Assembly: GCA_013361955.1 (NCBI GenBank) | Contig: JABFXA010000128.1 | Span: 1-64,000, forward strand | DNA: 64,000 nucleotides | Reading direction: 5' to 3' | From: Nocardioidaceae bacterium | GTDB lineage: Bacteria > Actinomycetota > Actinomycetes > Propionibacteriales > Nocardioidaceae | In this document: positions 40,966 to 49,110 of the stretch, one piece after another | Layout: each line of letters opens with the position of its first letter | Position numbering within the stretch: position 1 is the first letter of the stretch | The notes under the pieces: generated by a model | What the model was told of the DNA's origin: nothing | What the model saw: the letters and a program-made list of their open reading frames with translations, nothing else | Databases searched by the model: none | Program-made: the position numbers and the translations under genes

Positions 40966-41739
40966 ATGTCCGTGGATGCTTCCTCGGACGTCGACGCGCC
41001 CGACGCCTTCCGCGGCTTCCGGGTCAACCGATCCAGCCCGATCCCGCTGTACTTCCAGCTCTCCCAGCACCTCGAGCAGGCCATCGAGTCGGGCACCATC
41101 CCCCACGGCACGGTGTTCCGCAACGAGATCCAGCTGGCCGAGCAGCTCGGCCTGTCCCGCCCCACCATGCGGCGGGCGATGCAGGACCTGGTGGAGAAGG
41201 GCCTGATCGTCCGTCGCCGCGGCGTCGGCACCCGTGTGGTGCAGCCCAAGGTGCGCCGGCCGATGGAGCTGACGAGCCTCTACGAGGACCTGGCCGGGTC
41301 CGGCCAGTCGCCGGCCACCGAGGTCCTGGAGATCGAGGTGGTGGCGTGCGAGGAGGCGGTCGCCACCCGCCTCGGCATCACGCCGGGCGACCCGGTCACC
41401 GAGGTGGTGCGGCTGCGCAGCGCCGGGAAGAACCCGATCGCCAAGCTCACCAACTACCTCCCGGAGAGCGTCGGCGAGTTCACCGCCGCGGAGCTCGAGG
41501 CGCGCGGCCTCTACGAGATCATGCGCGGCCGCGGCATCCACCTGCACACCGCCTCGCAGACGGTCGGCGCGCGCAACGCGACGACAGCCGAGGCCAGGCT
41601 GCTCAACGAGCGGCGCAACGCCGCGCTGCTCACCATGCAGCGCTGCACCTACGACGACCGCGGCGTCGCCGTGGAGTACGGCGACCACGTCTACGCCGCG
41701 AGCCGCTACAGCTTCGAGATCGACCTGCTGACGCCCTGA
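40966..41739 (+). CDS. iolR: GntR/HutC-type regulator of inositol genes
   Basis: A 257-residue regulator of the GntR family, HutC branch. Residues about 18-85 form the winged helix (PLYFQLSQHLEQAIESGTI, LSRPTMRRAMQDLVEKGLIVRRRG) and residues 100-255 the UTRA ligand-binding domain (VVRLRSAGKNPIAKLTNYLPE...). I choose the ATG at 40966 because a conserved N-terminus follows; a GTG 13 codons upstream is possible. It is divergent from the iol operon with two matching operator-like sites between them, so it is very likely the inositol repressor. The inducer is probably an inositol breakdown product. Confidence 0.85.
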   Translation: MSVDASSDVDAPDAFRGFRVNRSSPIPLYFQLSQHLEQAIESGTIPHGTVFRNEIQLAEQLGLSRPTMRRAMQDLVEKGLIVRRRGVGTRVVQPKVRRPMELTSLYEDLAGSGQSPATEVLEIEVVACEEAVATRLGITPGDPVTEVVRLRSAGKNPIAKLTNYLPESVGEFTAAELEARGLYEIMRGRGIHLHTASQTVGARNATTAEARLLNERRNAALLTMQRCTYDDRGVAVEYGDHVYAASRYSFEIDLLTP

Positions 41740-41954
41740 TCCGGCTCAGCCGACGCCGGCCTGCGCCCCCACGCTGAGCAGGTTGCGGGCGGCGTACTCC
41801 AAGCTCCCGACCCGCCGGTCCGGCGCCGCGGCGCGCCTGACGAGTCGGACCTCACACGAGGAAACCCGGCCCCGTCGGCCGACACCGGGGGTGCGGTCTG
41901 GCAACGTGGACCCCCTTGTGCGCGGCCACGCCGCACGGGATCGAGGGAGGGTCC

Positions 41955-43148
41955 GTGTCCACGTCGTTCCGCCTGTCCACCGTCGCGGTGGCCGCCGCTG
42001 CCCTGGTGGGCGGTGTGCTGGGGGCACCCGCCGCCGAGGCGACGACACCGTCGAGCAACGCGGTACCCGCTGGCGCTCTCGTCAGCGCCGTCCCCGCGAA
42101 CGTCCGGAGCGCCGACTCGGTGCTCGACGAGATGACGCTGCGGCAGCGGGTCGGCCAGCTGTTCATGGTCGGCACCCCGGCCACCTCCGCGTCCGGGGCC
42201 ACCCTGGCCGCGATCAGCCGACGGCACGTCGGCAACGTGATGCTCACCGGCCGCAGCTACGGCGGCACCGCGACCCCGGCCCGGGTCGCCGCCGCGATGC
42301 AGAACCGGGCCACCCAGGACGCCACCGACCGGGTCCGGATGCTGGTCGCCACCGACCAGGAGGGCGGCCTGGTGCAGGTGCTGCACGGCCGCGGGCTGGC
42401 GGACCTGCCATCCGCCCTCCGGCAGGGTCGCTGGGCGCCGTCGACGCTGCGGGAGCGGGCCGGCACCTGGGCCGGGCAGCTTCGCAAGGCCGGCGTGAAC
42501 ATGAACCTCGCGCCCGTCGAGGACACCGTCCCGAGCGCCAGCGCGGCGCGCCGGAACCCGCCGATCGGCGCCTTCGACCGGGAGTTCGGCTACCGGGTCA
42601 AGCCGGTCTCCAACCACGGTCGCGCGTTCGCCGTCGGGATGTCCGAGCACGGCGTGGTGCCGACCATCAAGCACTTCCCCGGCCTCGGCCGGGTGCACGC
42701 CAACACCGACACCTCACGTGGCGTCACCGACTGGGTCACCACCCGCCACGACGCCTACCTGCAGCCGTTCGCCGCCTCGGTCCAGGCCCACGTTCCGGTG
42801 GTGATGATGTCGACGGCGTACTACCACCGGCTCGACCCGAAGCACCCCGCCGCGTTCTCGCCGTTCGTCATCAACCGGATGCTCCGCGGCGACCTCGGGT
42901 TCACCGGCGTGGTGATCTCCGACGACCTGGCCAACGCGCGGCAGGTGTCGGGCTGGAGCTACGGCGCCCGCGCGGTGAAGTTCGTCAACGCCGGCGGCAA
43001 CCTGGTGCTGACCGTCGACCCGGCCTCGCTCCCGGGCATGTACCAGGCGGTGCTCGACAGGGCCGCGCACGACGCGGCGTTCCGGGCCAAGGTCAACGCC
43101 TCCGCCCGCCGGGTGCTGCTGCTCAAGCAGGACCGCGGGCTGCTCTAG
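41955..43148 (+). CDS. Secreted GH3 beta-N-acetylhexosaminidase-like protein
   Basis: A 397-residue exported glycoside hydrolase family 3 protein. The GTG start has a GGGAGG site; a Sec signal peptide ends near APAAEATT. The barrel shows QRVGQLFMVGTP, LVATDQEGG, KHFPGLGRVHANTD and the nucleophile strand VVISDDLANA (Asp323/324). NagZ enzymes usually have a D-S-H dyad after KHFPGxG; here the sequence is D-T-S, so the acid/base histidine is not at the usual place. It resembles the LpqI-like actinobacterial group, thought to act in peptidoglycan turnover. Bases 41740-41954 upstream show no clear intact gene. Confidence 0.85.
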   Translation: MSTSFRLSTVAVAAAALVGGVLGAPAAEATTPSSNAVPAGALVSAVPANVRSADSVLDEMTLRQRVGQLFMVGTPATSASGATLAAISRRHVGNVMLTGRSYGGTATPARVAAAMQNRATQDATDRVRMLVATDQEGGLVQVLHGRGLADLPSALRQGRWAPSTLRERAGTWAGQLRKAGVNMNLAPVEDTVPSASAARRNPPIGAFDREFGYRVKPVSNHGRAFAVGMSEHGVVPTIKHFPGLGRVHANTDTSRGVTDWVTTRHDAYLQPFAASVQAHVPVVMMSTAYYHRLDPKHPAAFSPFVINRMLRGDLGFTGVVISDDLANARQVSGWSYGARAVKFVNAGGNLVLTVDPASLPGMYQAVLDRAAHDAAFRAKVNASARRVLLLKQDRGLL

Positions 43149-43321
43149 GGCTTCGGGAGCGCCGCGCGGAACCGCTCGGGCGCGACGGTCGGGCAGCGGA
43201 TCTCGCCGGTGCCCGGCTCGCCGCATCGCCGGCGTGACCACCTCGGACGCCACCACGGGGAGGGCGCGGTCGTCGAACGCCGCACGTGCCAGGCTGGTCC
43301 CCCAGCAGGCCGTGACGAGGA
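43145..43321 (-). pseudogene. Possible frameshifted C-terminal gene remnant
   Basis: On the minus strand, the frame VTACWGTSLARAAFDDRALPVVASEVVTPA, split here, reads like protein (SLARAAFDD, VVASEVVTPA), then one-base removal near 43230 joins it to CGEPGTGEIRCPTVAPE and a natural end ...ALPKP-stop. Only about 58 residues remain, squeezed between the GH3 and SMP-30 genes. I think it is the decayed end of an older gene; the family is not recognisable. Confidence 0.22.
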
Positions 43322-43328
43322 GGACATC

Positions 43329-44300
43329 GTGCAGGACGCCGGTGCGTGGACGTCGTTGACCCCGCTCGAGACGGGACGCTTCCCGGACGCGCCGGTGCGC
43401 TACCCCGACCCGGCGGTGCGGGTGCTCGACGAGCGGTTCGCGCGGTACCGGATCGGCAGCGCGGCGGTCGAACGGCTGGCCACCGGCTACCGGTGGGCGG
43501 AGGGCCCGGTCTGGTTCGGCGACCACCGCTGCCTGGTCTGGAGCGACATCCCCAACGACCGGATGATGCGCTGGGACGAGCAGACCGGGGCCGTCACGGT
43601 CTTCCGGCAGTCGTCCAGCTTCGCGAACGGCAACACCCGCGACCGCAGCGGCCGGCTGGTGACCTGCGAGCACCTCACCCGGCGGGTGACCCGCACCGAG
43701 CACGACGGGCGCGTCACGGTGCTCGCCGACCGCTCCGAGGGCAAGCCGCTGAACGCCCCCAACGACGTGGTGGTCAGCGACGACGGCGCGGTCTGGTTCA
43801 CCGACCCCGGGTACGGGATCCTGTCCGACTACGAGGGCGACCGGGCCGAGCCCGAGCTGCCCACCCGGGTGTACCGGATCGACCCGGCGAGCGGCGACGT
43901 CGAGCCGGTGATCGACGCGCTGGAGCGACCGAACGGGCTGTGCTTCTCCCCCGACGAGTGGCTGCTGTATGTCGTCGACTCCGGGTCGCGACGCACCATC
44001 CACGTGTACGACATGGCGTCCGGCCGCCCGACGAACGGCCGGGTGTTCGCCGACATGGGGCCGGGCACGTCCGACGGCATCCGCTGCGACGTCGACGGCA
44101 ACGTGTGGTCGGCGGCCGCCGGTGGCGGTGACGGGTACGACGGCGTGCACGTCTTCGACCCCGACGGCACCGTGATCGGGCAGGTCGTGCTCCCGGAGCA
44201 GTGCGCCAACCTGTGCTTCGGCGGCCGGCGCAACAACCGGCTGTTCATGGCCGCCGGGCAGTCGGTGTACTCGCTGTACACCAACGCGACCGGCCTCTAG
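43329..44300 (+). CDS. SMP-30/gluconolactonase family protein (Gnl type)
   Basis: A 323-residue beta-propeller lactonase, closer to the gluconolactonase (Gnl) type than the gene at 172. Motifs include GYRWAEGPVWF with the metal-ligand Glu, SSFANGNTRD, LNAPNDVVVSDDGAVWFTDPGYG with the ligand Asn and Asp, and RPNGLCFSPDEWLLYVVDSG. The GTG start has GAGGAGG a few bases before it. No signal peptide, so cytoplasmic. It probably hydrolyses an aldonolactone; nearby genes do not fix the substrate. Confidence 0.9.
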   Translation: MQDAGAWTSLTPLETGRFPDAPVRYPDPAVRVLDERFARYRIGSAAVERLATGYRWAEGPVWFGDHRCLVWSDIPNDRMMRWDEQTGAVTVFRQSSSFANGNTRDRSGRLVTCEHLTRRVTRTEHDGRVTVLADRSEGKPLNAPNDVVVSDDGAVWFTDPGYGILSDYEGDRAEPELPTRVYRIDPASGDVEPVIDALERPNGLCFSPDEWLLYVVDSGSRRTIHVYDMASGRPTNGRVFADMGPGTSDGIRCDVDGNVWSAAAGGGDGYDGVHVFDPDGTVIGQVVLPEQCANLCFGGRRNNRLFMAAGQSVYSLYTNATGL

Positions 44301-44375
44301 GACGACCGAGCGCTCAGGCGATCCGGCGCGTCCTCCCGGTGGACGCGGCGGGGGTCCTGAGCGACGCTGGGCCTC

Positions 44376-45512
44376 ATGCACCCGCGCCACCGGACCGCAG
44401 TCGAGATGGCCGAGGCCGCGGAGGCCTGGCTGGGTTCGCTGACCGACGAGCAGCGGGCCGTCGCGCAGGGCACCGCGCCGGCGTACGACGACCCGGCCGA
44501 CGCCGAACGGCGCCGCTGGTTCTACACGCCCACCGACCACGGCGGCCTGACCGTGCACCAGCAGCGGCCGGCCCAGCAGCGCGCGGCGATGCGGCTGGTG
44601 GCGACCGGGCTGTCGATGGCCGGCTACGTCACGGTCGCGACCACGATGGGCCTGGAGAACGTGCTCGACCGGGTCGAGGGGTTCGTGACCCGCTTCGACC
44701 GCGAGCGCGGTCGCGACCCGGGTCTCTACTACCTGCGCGTCTTCGGGGAGCCGGGCGACGAGGGCACGTGGGGGTGGCGGTTCGGCGGTCACCACGTGTC
44801 GCTGAACAACCTCGTCGTCGACGGCGGGCTCGTGGCCACGACCCCGTGCTTCATGGGCGCCGACCCGGCGTCGTCGCCGCTGCTCGGGGGTGCGGTGAAC
44901 CGGCCGCTGGCCGGCGTGGAGGACCTCGCCCGCGAGCTGGTCCGCTCGCTCTCCCCCGACCTCGCCGCCCGCGCGGTCCTGCTCGACAAGGCGCCCTCGG
45001 ACCTCGTCACCGCGAACCGCGCGTCGGTCTCCGAGGGCGACCGGGTGGTCCCGCTGGCCGGGATCTGGCGCGACGCGCGGTTCCCCGACGACACCGAGCA
45101 GGCCAGGCTGCAGGCGCTCAGCGACGCGATCGACGACGCGGCCGGGTTCGGCCCCGAAGACCACCGGGCGCTGGAGTACACCGCCGTCCCGAAGGGCGTT
45201 CCCGGCAAGGAGCTCGACGGCCCCCAGCGCGAGCTGCTGCTGGCCCTGCTCGGCGCGTACTTCGACCGGGTGCCGGAGAGCGCCTCACCCCTCCCGGCGT
45301 ACGACGAGGCGGCGCTCGACGCGGTGCGTGTCGCCTGGGCCGGGCCGACGGAGCCCGGGCAGCCGCACTACTACCGGCTGCAGGGCCCCCGGCTGCTCAT
45401 CGAGTGGGACAACACCCAACGTGGCGCGAACCACGCGCACTCGGTGTGGCGCGACCCGGAGGCCGACTTCGGCCTCGACGTGCTGGCCGCGCACCGGGCC
45501 GCGCACCACTGA
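44376..45512 (+). CDS. DUF3500 family protein
   Basis: A 378-residue protein of the DUF3500 family, whose biochemical function is unknown. Recognisable signatures are the N-terminal AEAWLGSLTDEQR segment, FGGHHVSLNN with paired histidines, TPCFMGADP, and the closing YRLQGPRLLIEWDNTQ...ANHAHSVWRDPEADFG. The conserved His, Asp and Asn residues suggest a metal or cofactor site. No signal peptide is seen. It converges on the DapB-like gene. Confidence 0.88.
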   Translation: MHPRHRTAVEMAEAAEAWLGSLTDEQRAVAQGTAPAYDDPADAERRRWFYTPTDHGGLTVHQQRPAQQRAAMRLVATGLSMAGYVTVATTMGLENVLDRVEGFVTRFDRERGRDPGLYYLRVFGEPGDEGTWGWRFGGHHVSLNNLVVDGGLVATTPCFMGADPASSPLLGGAVNRPLAGVEDLARELVRSLSPDLAARAVLLDKAPSDLVTANRASVSEGDRVVPLAGIWRDARFPDDTEQARLQALSDAIDDAAGFGPEDHRALEYTAVPKGVPGKELDGPQRELLLALLGAYFDRVPESASPLPAYDEAALDAVRVAWAGPTEPGQPHYYRLQGPRLLIEWDNTQRGANHAHSVWRDPEADFGLDVLAAHRAAHH

Positions 45513-45518
45513 GCGTCG

Positions 45519-46325
45519 TCAGGCCGGCCCGCTGAAGAGCAGCGTGCCGAGCCCGCGACGTACGCCGGGCACGTCGCCGACCCGGCGGACCGCCAGCAGG
45601 GTGCCGTCGACGTACGGCTCGGGGCCGAGACCGGGGTCGTGCCGCATCACCAGCCGCTCGCCGGCCCCGCCGAAGACGATGTCGGTGGCGACCACGAAGC
45701 CGGGCAGCCGCAGCGAGTGCACGCGCGAGCCGGCCACGTCGGCGCCTCGTGCCTCGACGGGTCCGTGCAGGTCCGCCAGCGGCACCGCGGGCTCCGGACG
45801 GCGGACCCGGCCGAGCTCCTCGGCGAGCTCGCGGGCGGTCCCGCTGGGCACGTCCGGCTTGGTGGCGCCGGCGTAGTCGAGGATCTCCCAGTGGTCGAGG
45901 TGTTCCGCGGCCATCGCCGCGGCGCGGTTCAGGATCGCGGCCATCACCGAGAAGTTCCCGGCGGCGAAGACGCCGACGCCCCGCTCGCGGGCGCGCCCGT
46001 CGAGCTCGGCGTACTCCTCGGCGGTCAGGCCGCTCGACCCGACCACGACGTGCACGCCCGCGTCGACCGCGGCCTCGACGTTCGCGAGCACCGCCGTGGC
46101 GCTGGTGTAGTCGACGAGCACGTCGACGTCGTGGGCCTGCACCGCCTCCGGCACGGTCGCGTGGACCTGCCCGCCCACGTCGAGCCCGGTGGCGTCGGCG
46201 ACGCTCCGGCCGGCGGCGCTGCGGGCCACCCCGGCCACCAGGTGCAGGTCGTCGGCTGCCTGGATCGCCGCCAGGATCGGCGGGGCGGTCCAGCCGGTCA
46301 CCCCGGCGAAGCAGACGTTGGTCAT
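45519..46325 (-). CDS. DapB-like dehydrodipicolinate reductase paralogue lacking the catalytic histidines
   Basis: A 268-residue protein with the overall DapB order: N-terminal Rossmann domain, DYTSATAVLANVEAAVDAGVHVVVG, AAGNFSVMAAI, and KPDVPSGTA (DapB K-x-D-x-PSGTA). Where DapB has the HH pair of its E-x-HH-x-x-K motif, this protein reads ILDYAGATK, so the lysine stays but both histidines are gone. The nucleotide loop GVTGWT also differs. I infer a reductase for another substrate, not the lysine-pathway enzyme. It starts upstream of, and overlaps by four bases, a lipase-like gene's end. Confidence 0.7.
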   Translation of the reverse strand: MTNVCFAGVTGWTAPPILAAIQAADDLHLVAGVARSAAGRSVADATGLDVGGQVHATVPEAVQAHDVDVLVDYTSATAVLANVEAAVDAGVHVVVGSSGLTAEEYAELDGRARERGVGVFAAGNFSVMAAILNRAAAMAAEHLDHWEILDYAGATKPDVPSGTARELAEELGRVRRPEPAVPLADLHGPVEARGADVAGSRVHSLRLPGFVVATDIVFGGAGERLVMRHDPGLGPEPYVDGTLLAVRRVGDVPGVRRGLGTLLFSGPA

Positions 46326-47863
46326 CGCGTCCTCCTCACGGTCGTGACTGACACCTTGCCCTGCCGCGCGGCTTCCACGGTGCGCTCGACCCGCACCGTC
46401 GTGTCACGCGCGGCGACCTGCGCGAGCGTGTGCGCCGGGGGCGCGTGGAGGACCGGACCCAGCACACCGGTGACCAGGTCGGCGGTCGTCGCGGCCGTGC
46501 GCGCGGCCTCGGCGGTCCCGATGCCCGCGGCCGGGAGACGTCCGAGGAGCTGCCGGCCGACCGGCGTGAGGTAGCCGGACACGTCGGAGAAGCTCAGGTG
46601 GGTGGTCCCGGCGAGCGTGACCAGGGCGCCGCCGCCACGGAGCCGCTCGAGCAGCTCGTCACGGGTCCGGTGGGTCGGCCCGAGCTCCCTTCGGGTCTCG
46701 GTGGAGGCCTCGGACTGGACCCACAGGAACGGCCGGTCCAGCGACGGGACGGCCCCGAACAGCCGGCCGTCCAGGTCGGCGCCGGCGCGGAACCGGTGGT
46801 CCAGCGCCATCGCACGGGCCGCGGTCGCGCCGCCGAGCGAGTGCCCGAGGATGCCGACGTGGGCCAGGTCGAGGTGCCCGGCCAACGGCGACGTCGTGAG
46901 CCGCTCCAGCCGACTGAGCACGAAGGAGCTGTCGGCGGCCCGTACGTCGACCAGGCGCGCGACCTCGGCCCGCCCGGCCGGCGTGCTCGGGTCGAACCTG
47001 TGCGGTGCGGCCCGGTGCCCGTCGGCGAGCACGGTGACCGGCGACTCGTACGGGTGGCTGATCGCCACGACGACGTACCCGCGACTGGCCAGCTCGGTGC
47101 ACAGCGCGGTGTAGGACTGGCGGGCCATGCCCAGCCCGGGCGAGAAGAGCAGCACCGGCCACCGGTCCTGCGCGGGGCTGACCGGGACGTCGTCGTGCGC
47201 CGGGACCCGGGTGTGGTCGTAGCGGCGGAAGAGCCCCGGCGGCAGGTCGGTCATCAGCGCCGTGTCGCCGCCGGCGCCGACGTAGCGGGTGGTGCGGCCG
47301 CTGGTGCGGGCGGTCGGGTACCACGCCTGCGCGACGACCTGACGGAGGTCGCCGGCGGCCGCGGTGAGCGGTTCCCTTCGGGACCGGTCCGCCCAGGTGA
47401 GGACCGTGCTGCCCACCTCGAAGGGCCCGGTCGGCGCCGGCAGCGACGCGACAGGCGCGAGCTGGGTGGCCGCCGCGCAGGCCAGCAGCAGCACGGCGAG
47501 CACCGCGCGGTGCAGCACCCGCCCGACCCGACCGGTGCACGGGCCGCGCGTGCGCCACAGCGCCGAGAGCGCGACGACCCCGGCCAGCACCTGCCACGGC
47601 ACCAGCTGCGAGGTCGGGCCCTCCGCGACCAGCACGACGAGGGCGAGCCCGGCGACGCCGAGCGAGCAGAGGCGCAGGGCCGAGGTCAGCCGCCGGCGGG
47701 CGACGACCCACCAGACGGCGGTGACGCCGGTGCCGGCGACCAGGGCGGTCTCGAGCGGGTTCAGCCCCGTGCCGTCGAGCACCACGACCATCGCGGCGAG
47801 GAGCACCAGCACCGGCACGACGTACCGGGGGCCGGTGGGCGGGTGCAGGGCGTGGGTCGTCAT
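46322..47863 (-). CDS. Membrane-anchored alpha/beta hydrolase (PAF acetylhydrolase-like)
   Basis: A 513-residue protein. The first 130 residues carry about four to five membrane segments (VPVLVLLAAMVVVLDG, ALVAGTGVTAVWWVVA and others). The rest is an alpha/beta hydrolase with WPVLLFSPGLG (oxyanion loop), the nucleophile elbow ILGHSLGGATAA and a catalytic His in GTTHLSFSD, close to the platelet-activating factor acetylhydrolase group. The catalytic domain should lie outside the membrane. Its ATG overlaps the stop of the 53-residue gene, and its stop overlaps the DapB-like start. Confidence 0.83.
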   Translation of the reverse strand: MTTHALHPPTGPRYVVPVLVLLAAMVVVLDGTGLNPLETALVAGTGVTAVWWVVARRRLTSALRLCSLGVAGLALVVLVAEGPTSQLVPWQVLAGVVALSALWRTRGPCTGRVGRVLHRAVLAVLLLACAAATQLAPVASLPAPTGPFEVGSTVLTWADRSRREPLTAAAGDLRQVVAQAWYPTARTSGRTTRYVGAGGDTALMTDLPPGLFRRYDHTRVPAHDDVPVSPAQDRWPVLLFSPGLGMARQSYTALCTELASRGYVVVAISHPYESPVTVLADGHRAAPHRFDPSTPAGRAEVARLVDVRAADSSFVLSRLERLTTSPLAGHLDLAHVGILGHSLGGATAARAMALDHRFRAGADLDGRLFGAVPSLDRPFLWVQSEASTETRRELGPTHRTRDELLERLRGGGALVTLAGTTHLSFSDVSGYLTPVGRQLLGRLPAAGIGTAEAARTAATTADLVTGVLGPVLHAPPAHTLAQVAARDTTVRVERTVEAARQGKVSVTTVRRTR

Positions 47864-48021
47864 CGCGGGTTCCTCCGGTGGGCCGTGCCGGGACGCATCG
47901 GGCGGGTCGGGCCGGCCGTGCCGAGCGCGGCGAAGTCGCCGGCCCAGTAGCCGTTGTGCCGGTGGGTGCGGCCGCCGCGGTACACGCCACGCTCTTCCTC
48001 GACGATTCGCGATGTAGCCAT
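47860..48021 (-). CDS. Small 53-residue protein coupled to the hydrolase gene
   Basis: A short gene supported by a good AAGGAG site before its ATG and by a four-base overlap (ATGA) of its stop with the hydrolase start. The product is very basic and rich in Arg, Gly and His: MATSRIVEEERGVYRGG at the start, THRHNGYW in the middle. No membrane segment. It could be a leader peptide that couples translation or a small working protein; I do not know the family. Confidence 0.5.
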   Translation of the reverse strand: MATSRIVEEERGVYRGGRTHRHNGYWAGDFAALGTAGPTRPMRPGTAHRRNPR

Positions 48022-48184
48022 GACCCCGCTCCTTCCGGTGAGTCCCGTGCTGTTCGTGGCTCCAGCGTCGCGACCGACGGCGCCTGGTCGCGCCGGGGAA
48101 ACCACCGGGGTCACCCGGTGCAGGTGGTGCGGGGCGTGCGGGTGTGTGGTGGTCTGCCGGTTCTGTGGACGATGAGGAGCGACG

Positions 48185-48403
48185 ATGGCGGAGCGGCCGA
48201 ACATCCTGCTGTACGACCGGCGGACCGACCCCCACGCGCACACCAACCTGGCGACCGACCCCGCCCACCGCGACCTCGTCGCCGCGATGCTCACCAGGCT
48301 CGAGGCCCTCATCGACGACGAGATCGGCACCGACGAACGGGCCTGGGTCGCCGCACGCCCCCGCCTCGTCCGCTGGCTCACCTGGCGCGGCGACGCCGCC
48401 TAG
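48185..48403 (+). pseudogene. Sulfatase reduced to its two ends by internal deletion
   Basis: The 72-residue frame joins a sulfatase-like start (MAERPNILL) directly to a sulfatase-like C-terminus (LYDRRTDPHAHTNLATDP, then a helix LVAAMLTRLEALIDDEI). Sulfatases normally start with RPNILLI and, some 400-450 residues later, show the L(Y/F)DLxxDPxExxNLA motif. The middle, with the formylglycine site, is absent, so no enzyme activity is possible. The reading frame and the AGGAG site remain intact, so a small protein may still be made. Confidence 0.6.
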
Positions 48404-48416
48404 GTCACCGCTGGGT

Positions 48417-48524
48417 GAGGTGCGAGGTGTCGCTGGTTGAGCTCGGCCCGCTCGCATCTCACGAACCTGGTTTCGAGGCCCGCTTCGCTCGCACCTCAAC
48501 CAGCGACGGGTTGCTCAACCAGCG
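48417..48524. repeat. Dispersed REP-like element, copy 3 (longest)
   Basis: Nested inverted repeats: GAGGTGCGAG (48417-48426)/CTCGCACCTC (48488-48497) and GTCGCTGGTTGAG (48429-48441)/CTCAACCAGCGAC (48495-48507), around the shared GGTTTCGAGGCCCGC core. A further CTCAACCAGCGGC follows at 48514, which holds the stop codon of the GNAT gene. It lies between converging genes. Confidence 0.65.
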
Positions 48525-49081
48525 GCGGGGAACTCGGTCGCGAGGATGCCCATCATCACGTCGTCGTACCAGGCGTCCCCGATGTGGGCGGACTCGCGCT
48601 CACGGCCCTCCTCGACGAACCCGGACCGTCGGTAGCTGCGGAGCGCGCGTTCGTTGAAGGCGAGGACGCGGCTGTCGACGCGGTGCAGCCCGAGCTGGCG
48701 GAAGCCGTACCCCAGTACGAGTCGCGTCACGCGCTGGCCCAGGCCCGTCCCGAGCAGGTCGCGGTCGAGGATCCCCACGGCGTACCGCGCCCGCTGGTCG
48801 ACCTCGTCGAGGTGGTGCAGGCGTGCGGTGCCGGCGAACGCGCCGTCGAGCTCGATGGCCCAGTGCAGCGGGTTGCGGTCGGCGCTGACGTGCTGGTACC
48901 AGCTGGCCGCCTCGTCGGGCGTCATCTCCGTCGGCTCCGTGTACGACGGGGAGCCGCCGAACATGCGGATGATCTCCGGGTCCTTGCCACACCGCCGACG
49001 CCCGTCGACGTCGGCCGGCTCGAAGCCGCGGAGCAGCAGGTTCCCCTGCTGGAGACGGGGCGTCACGTCCGGCACCTGCAT
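48515..49081 (-). CDS. GNAT acetyltransferase, RimJ/RimL type
   Basis: A 188-residue GNAT protein. The N-terminal TPRLQQGNLLLRGFEPADVDG strand, the central acetyl-CoA region DRDLLGTGLGQRVTRLVLGYGF and the C-terminal HRVDSRVLAFNERALRSYRRSGFVEEG split across strands are typical of RimJ/RimL enzymes. It follows the flippase-like gene by 29 bases and may be the last gene of the arginine operon, though a function there is not obvious. Its stop codon lies inside a REP-like repeat. Confidence 0.85.
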   Translation of the reverse strand: MQVPDVTPRLQQGNLLLRGFEPADVDGRRRCGKDPEIIRMFGGSPSYTEPTEMTPDEAASWYQHVSADRNPLHWAIELDGAFAGTARLHHLDEVDQRARYAVGILDRDLLGTGLGQRVTRLVLGYGFRQLGLHRVDSRVLAFNERALRSYRRSGFVEEGRERESAHIGDAWYDDVMMGILATEFPAAG

Positions 49082-49110
49082 GCGCACGATGCTGCCACGC
49101 GCCCCGCGGC

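Noticed and set aside
41746-41856. Minus-strand frame ending VGSLEYAARNLLSVGAQAGVG-stop after the GntR gene
   Set aside because: It looks slightly protein-like but only 36 residues can be followed, with no start or family; too weak to list as a gene remnant.
42714-45164. Long minus-strand frame across the GH3, SMP-30 and DUF3500 genes
   Set aside because: Shadow of three well-supported plus-strand genes; composition is that of an antisense frame. Only the short part in the intergenic gap looked protein-like and is listed separately.
45519-46325. Housekeeping lysine-pathway dapB
   Set aside because: The catalytic His-His pair is absent and the nucleotide loop differs, so I keep it as a DapB-like paralogue only.
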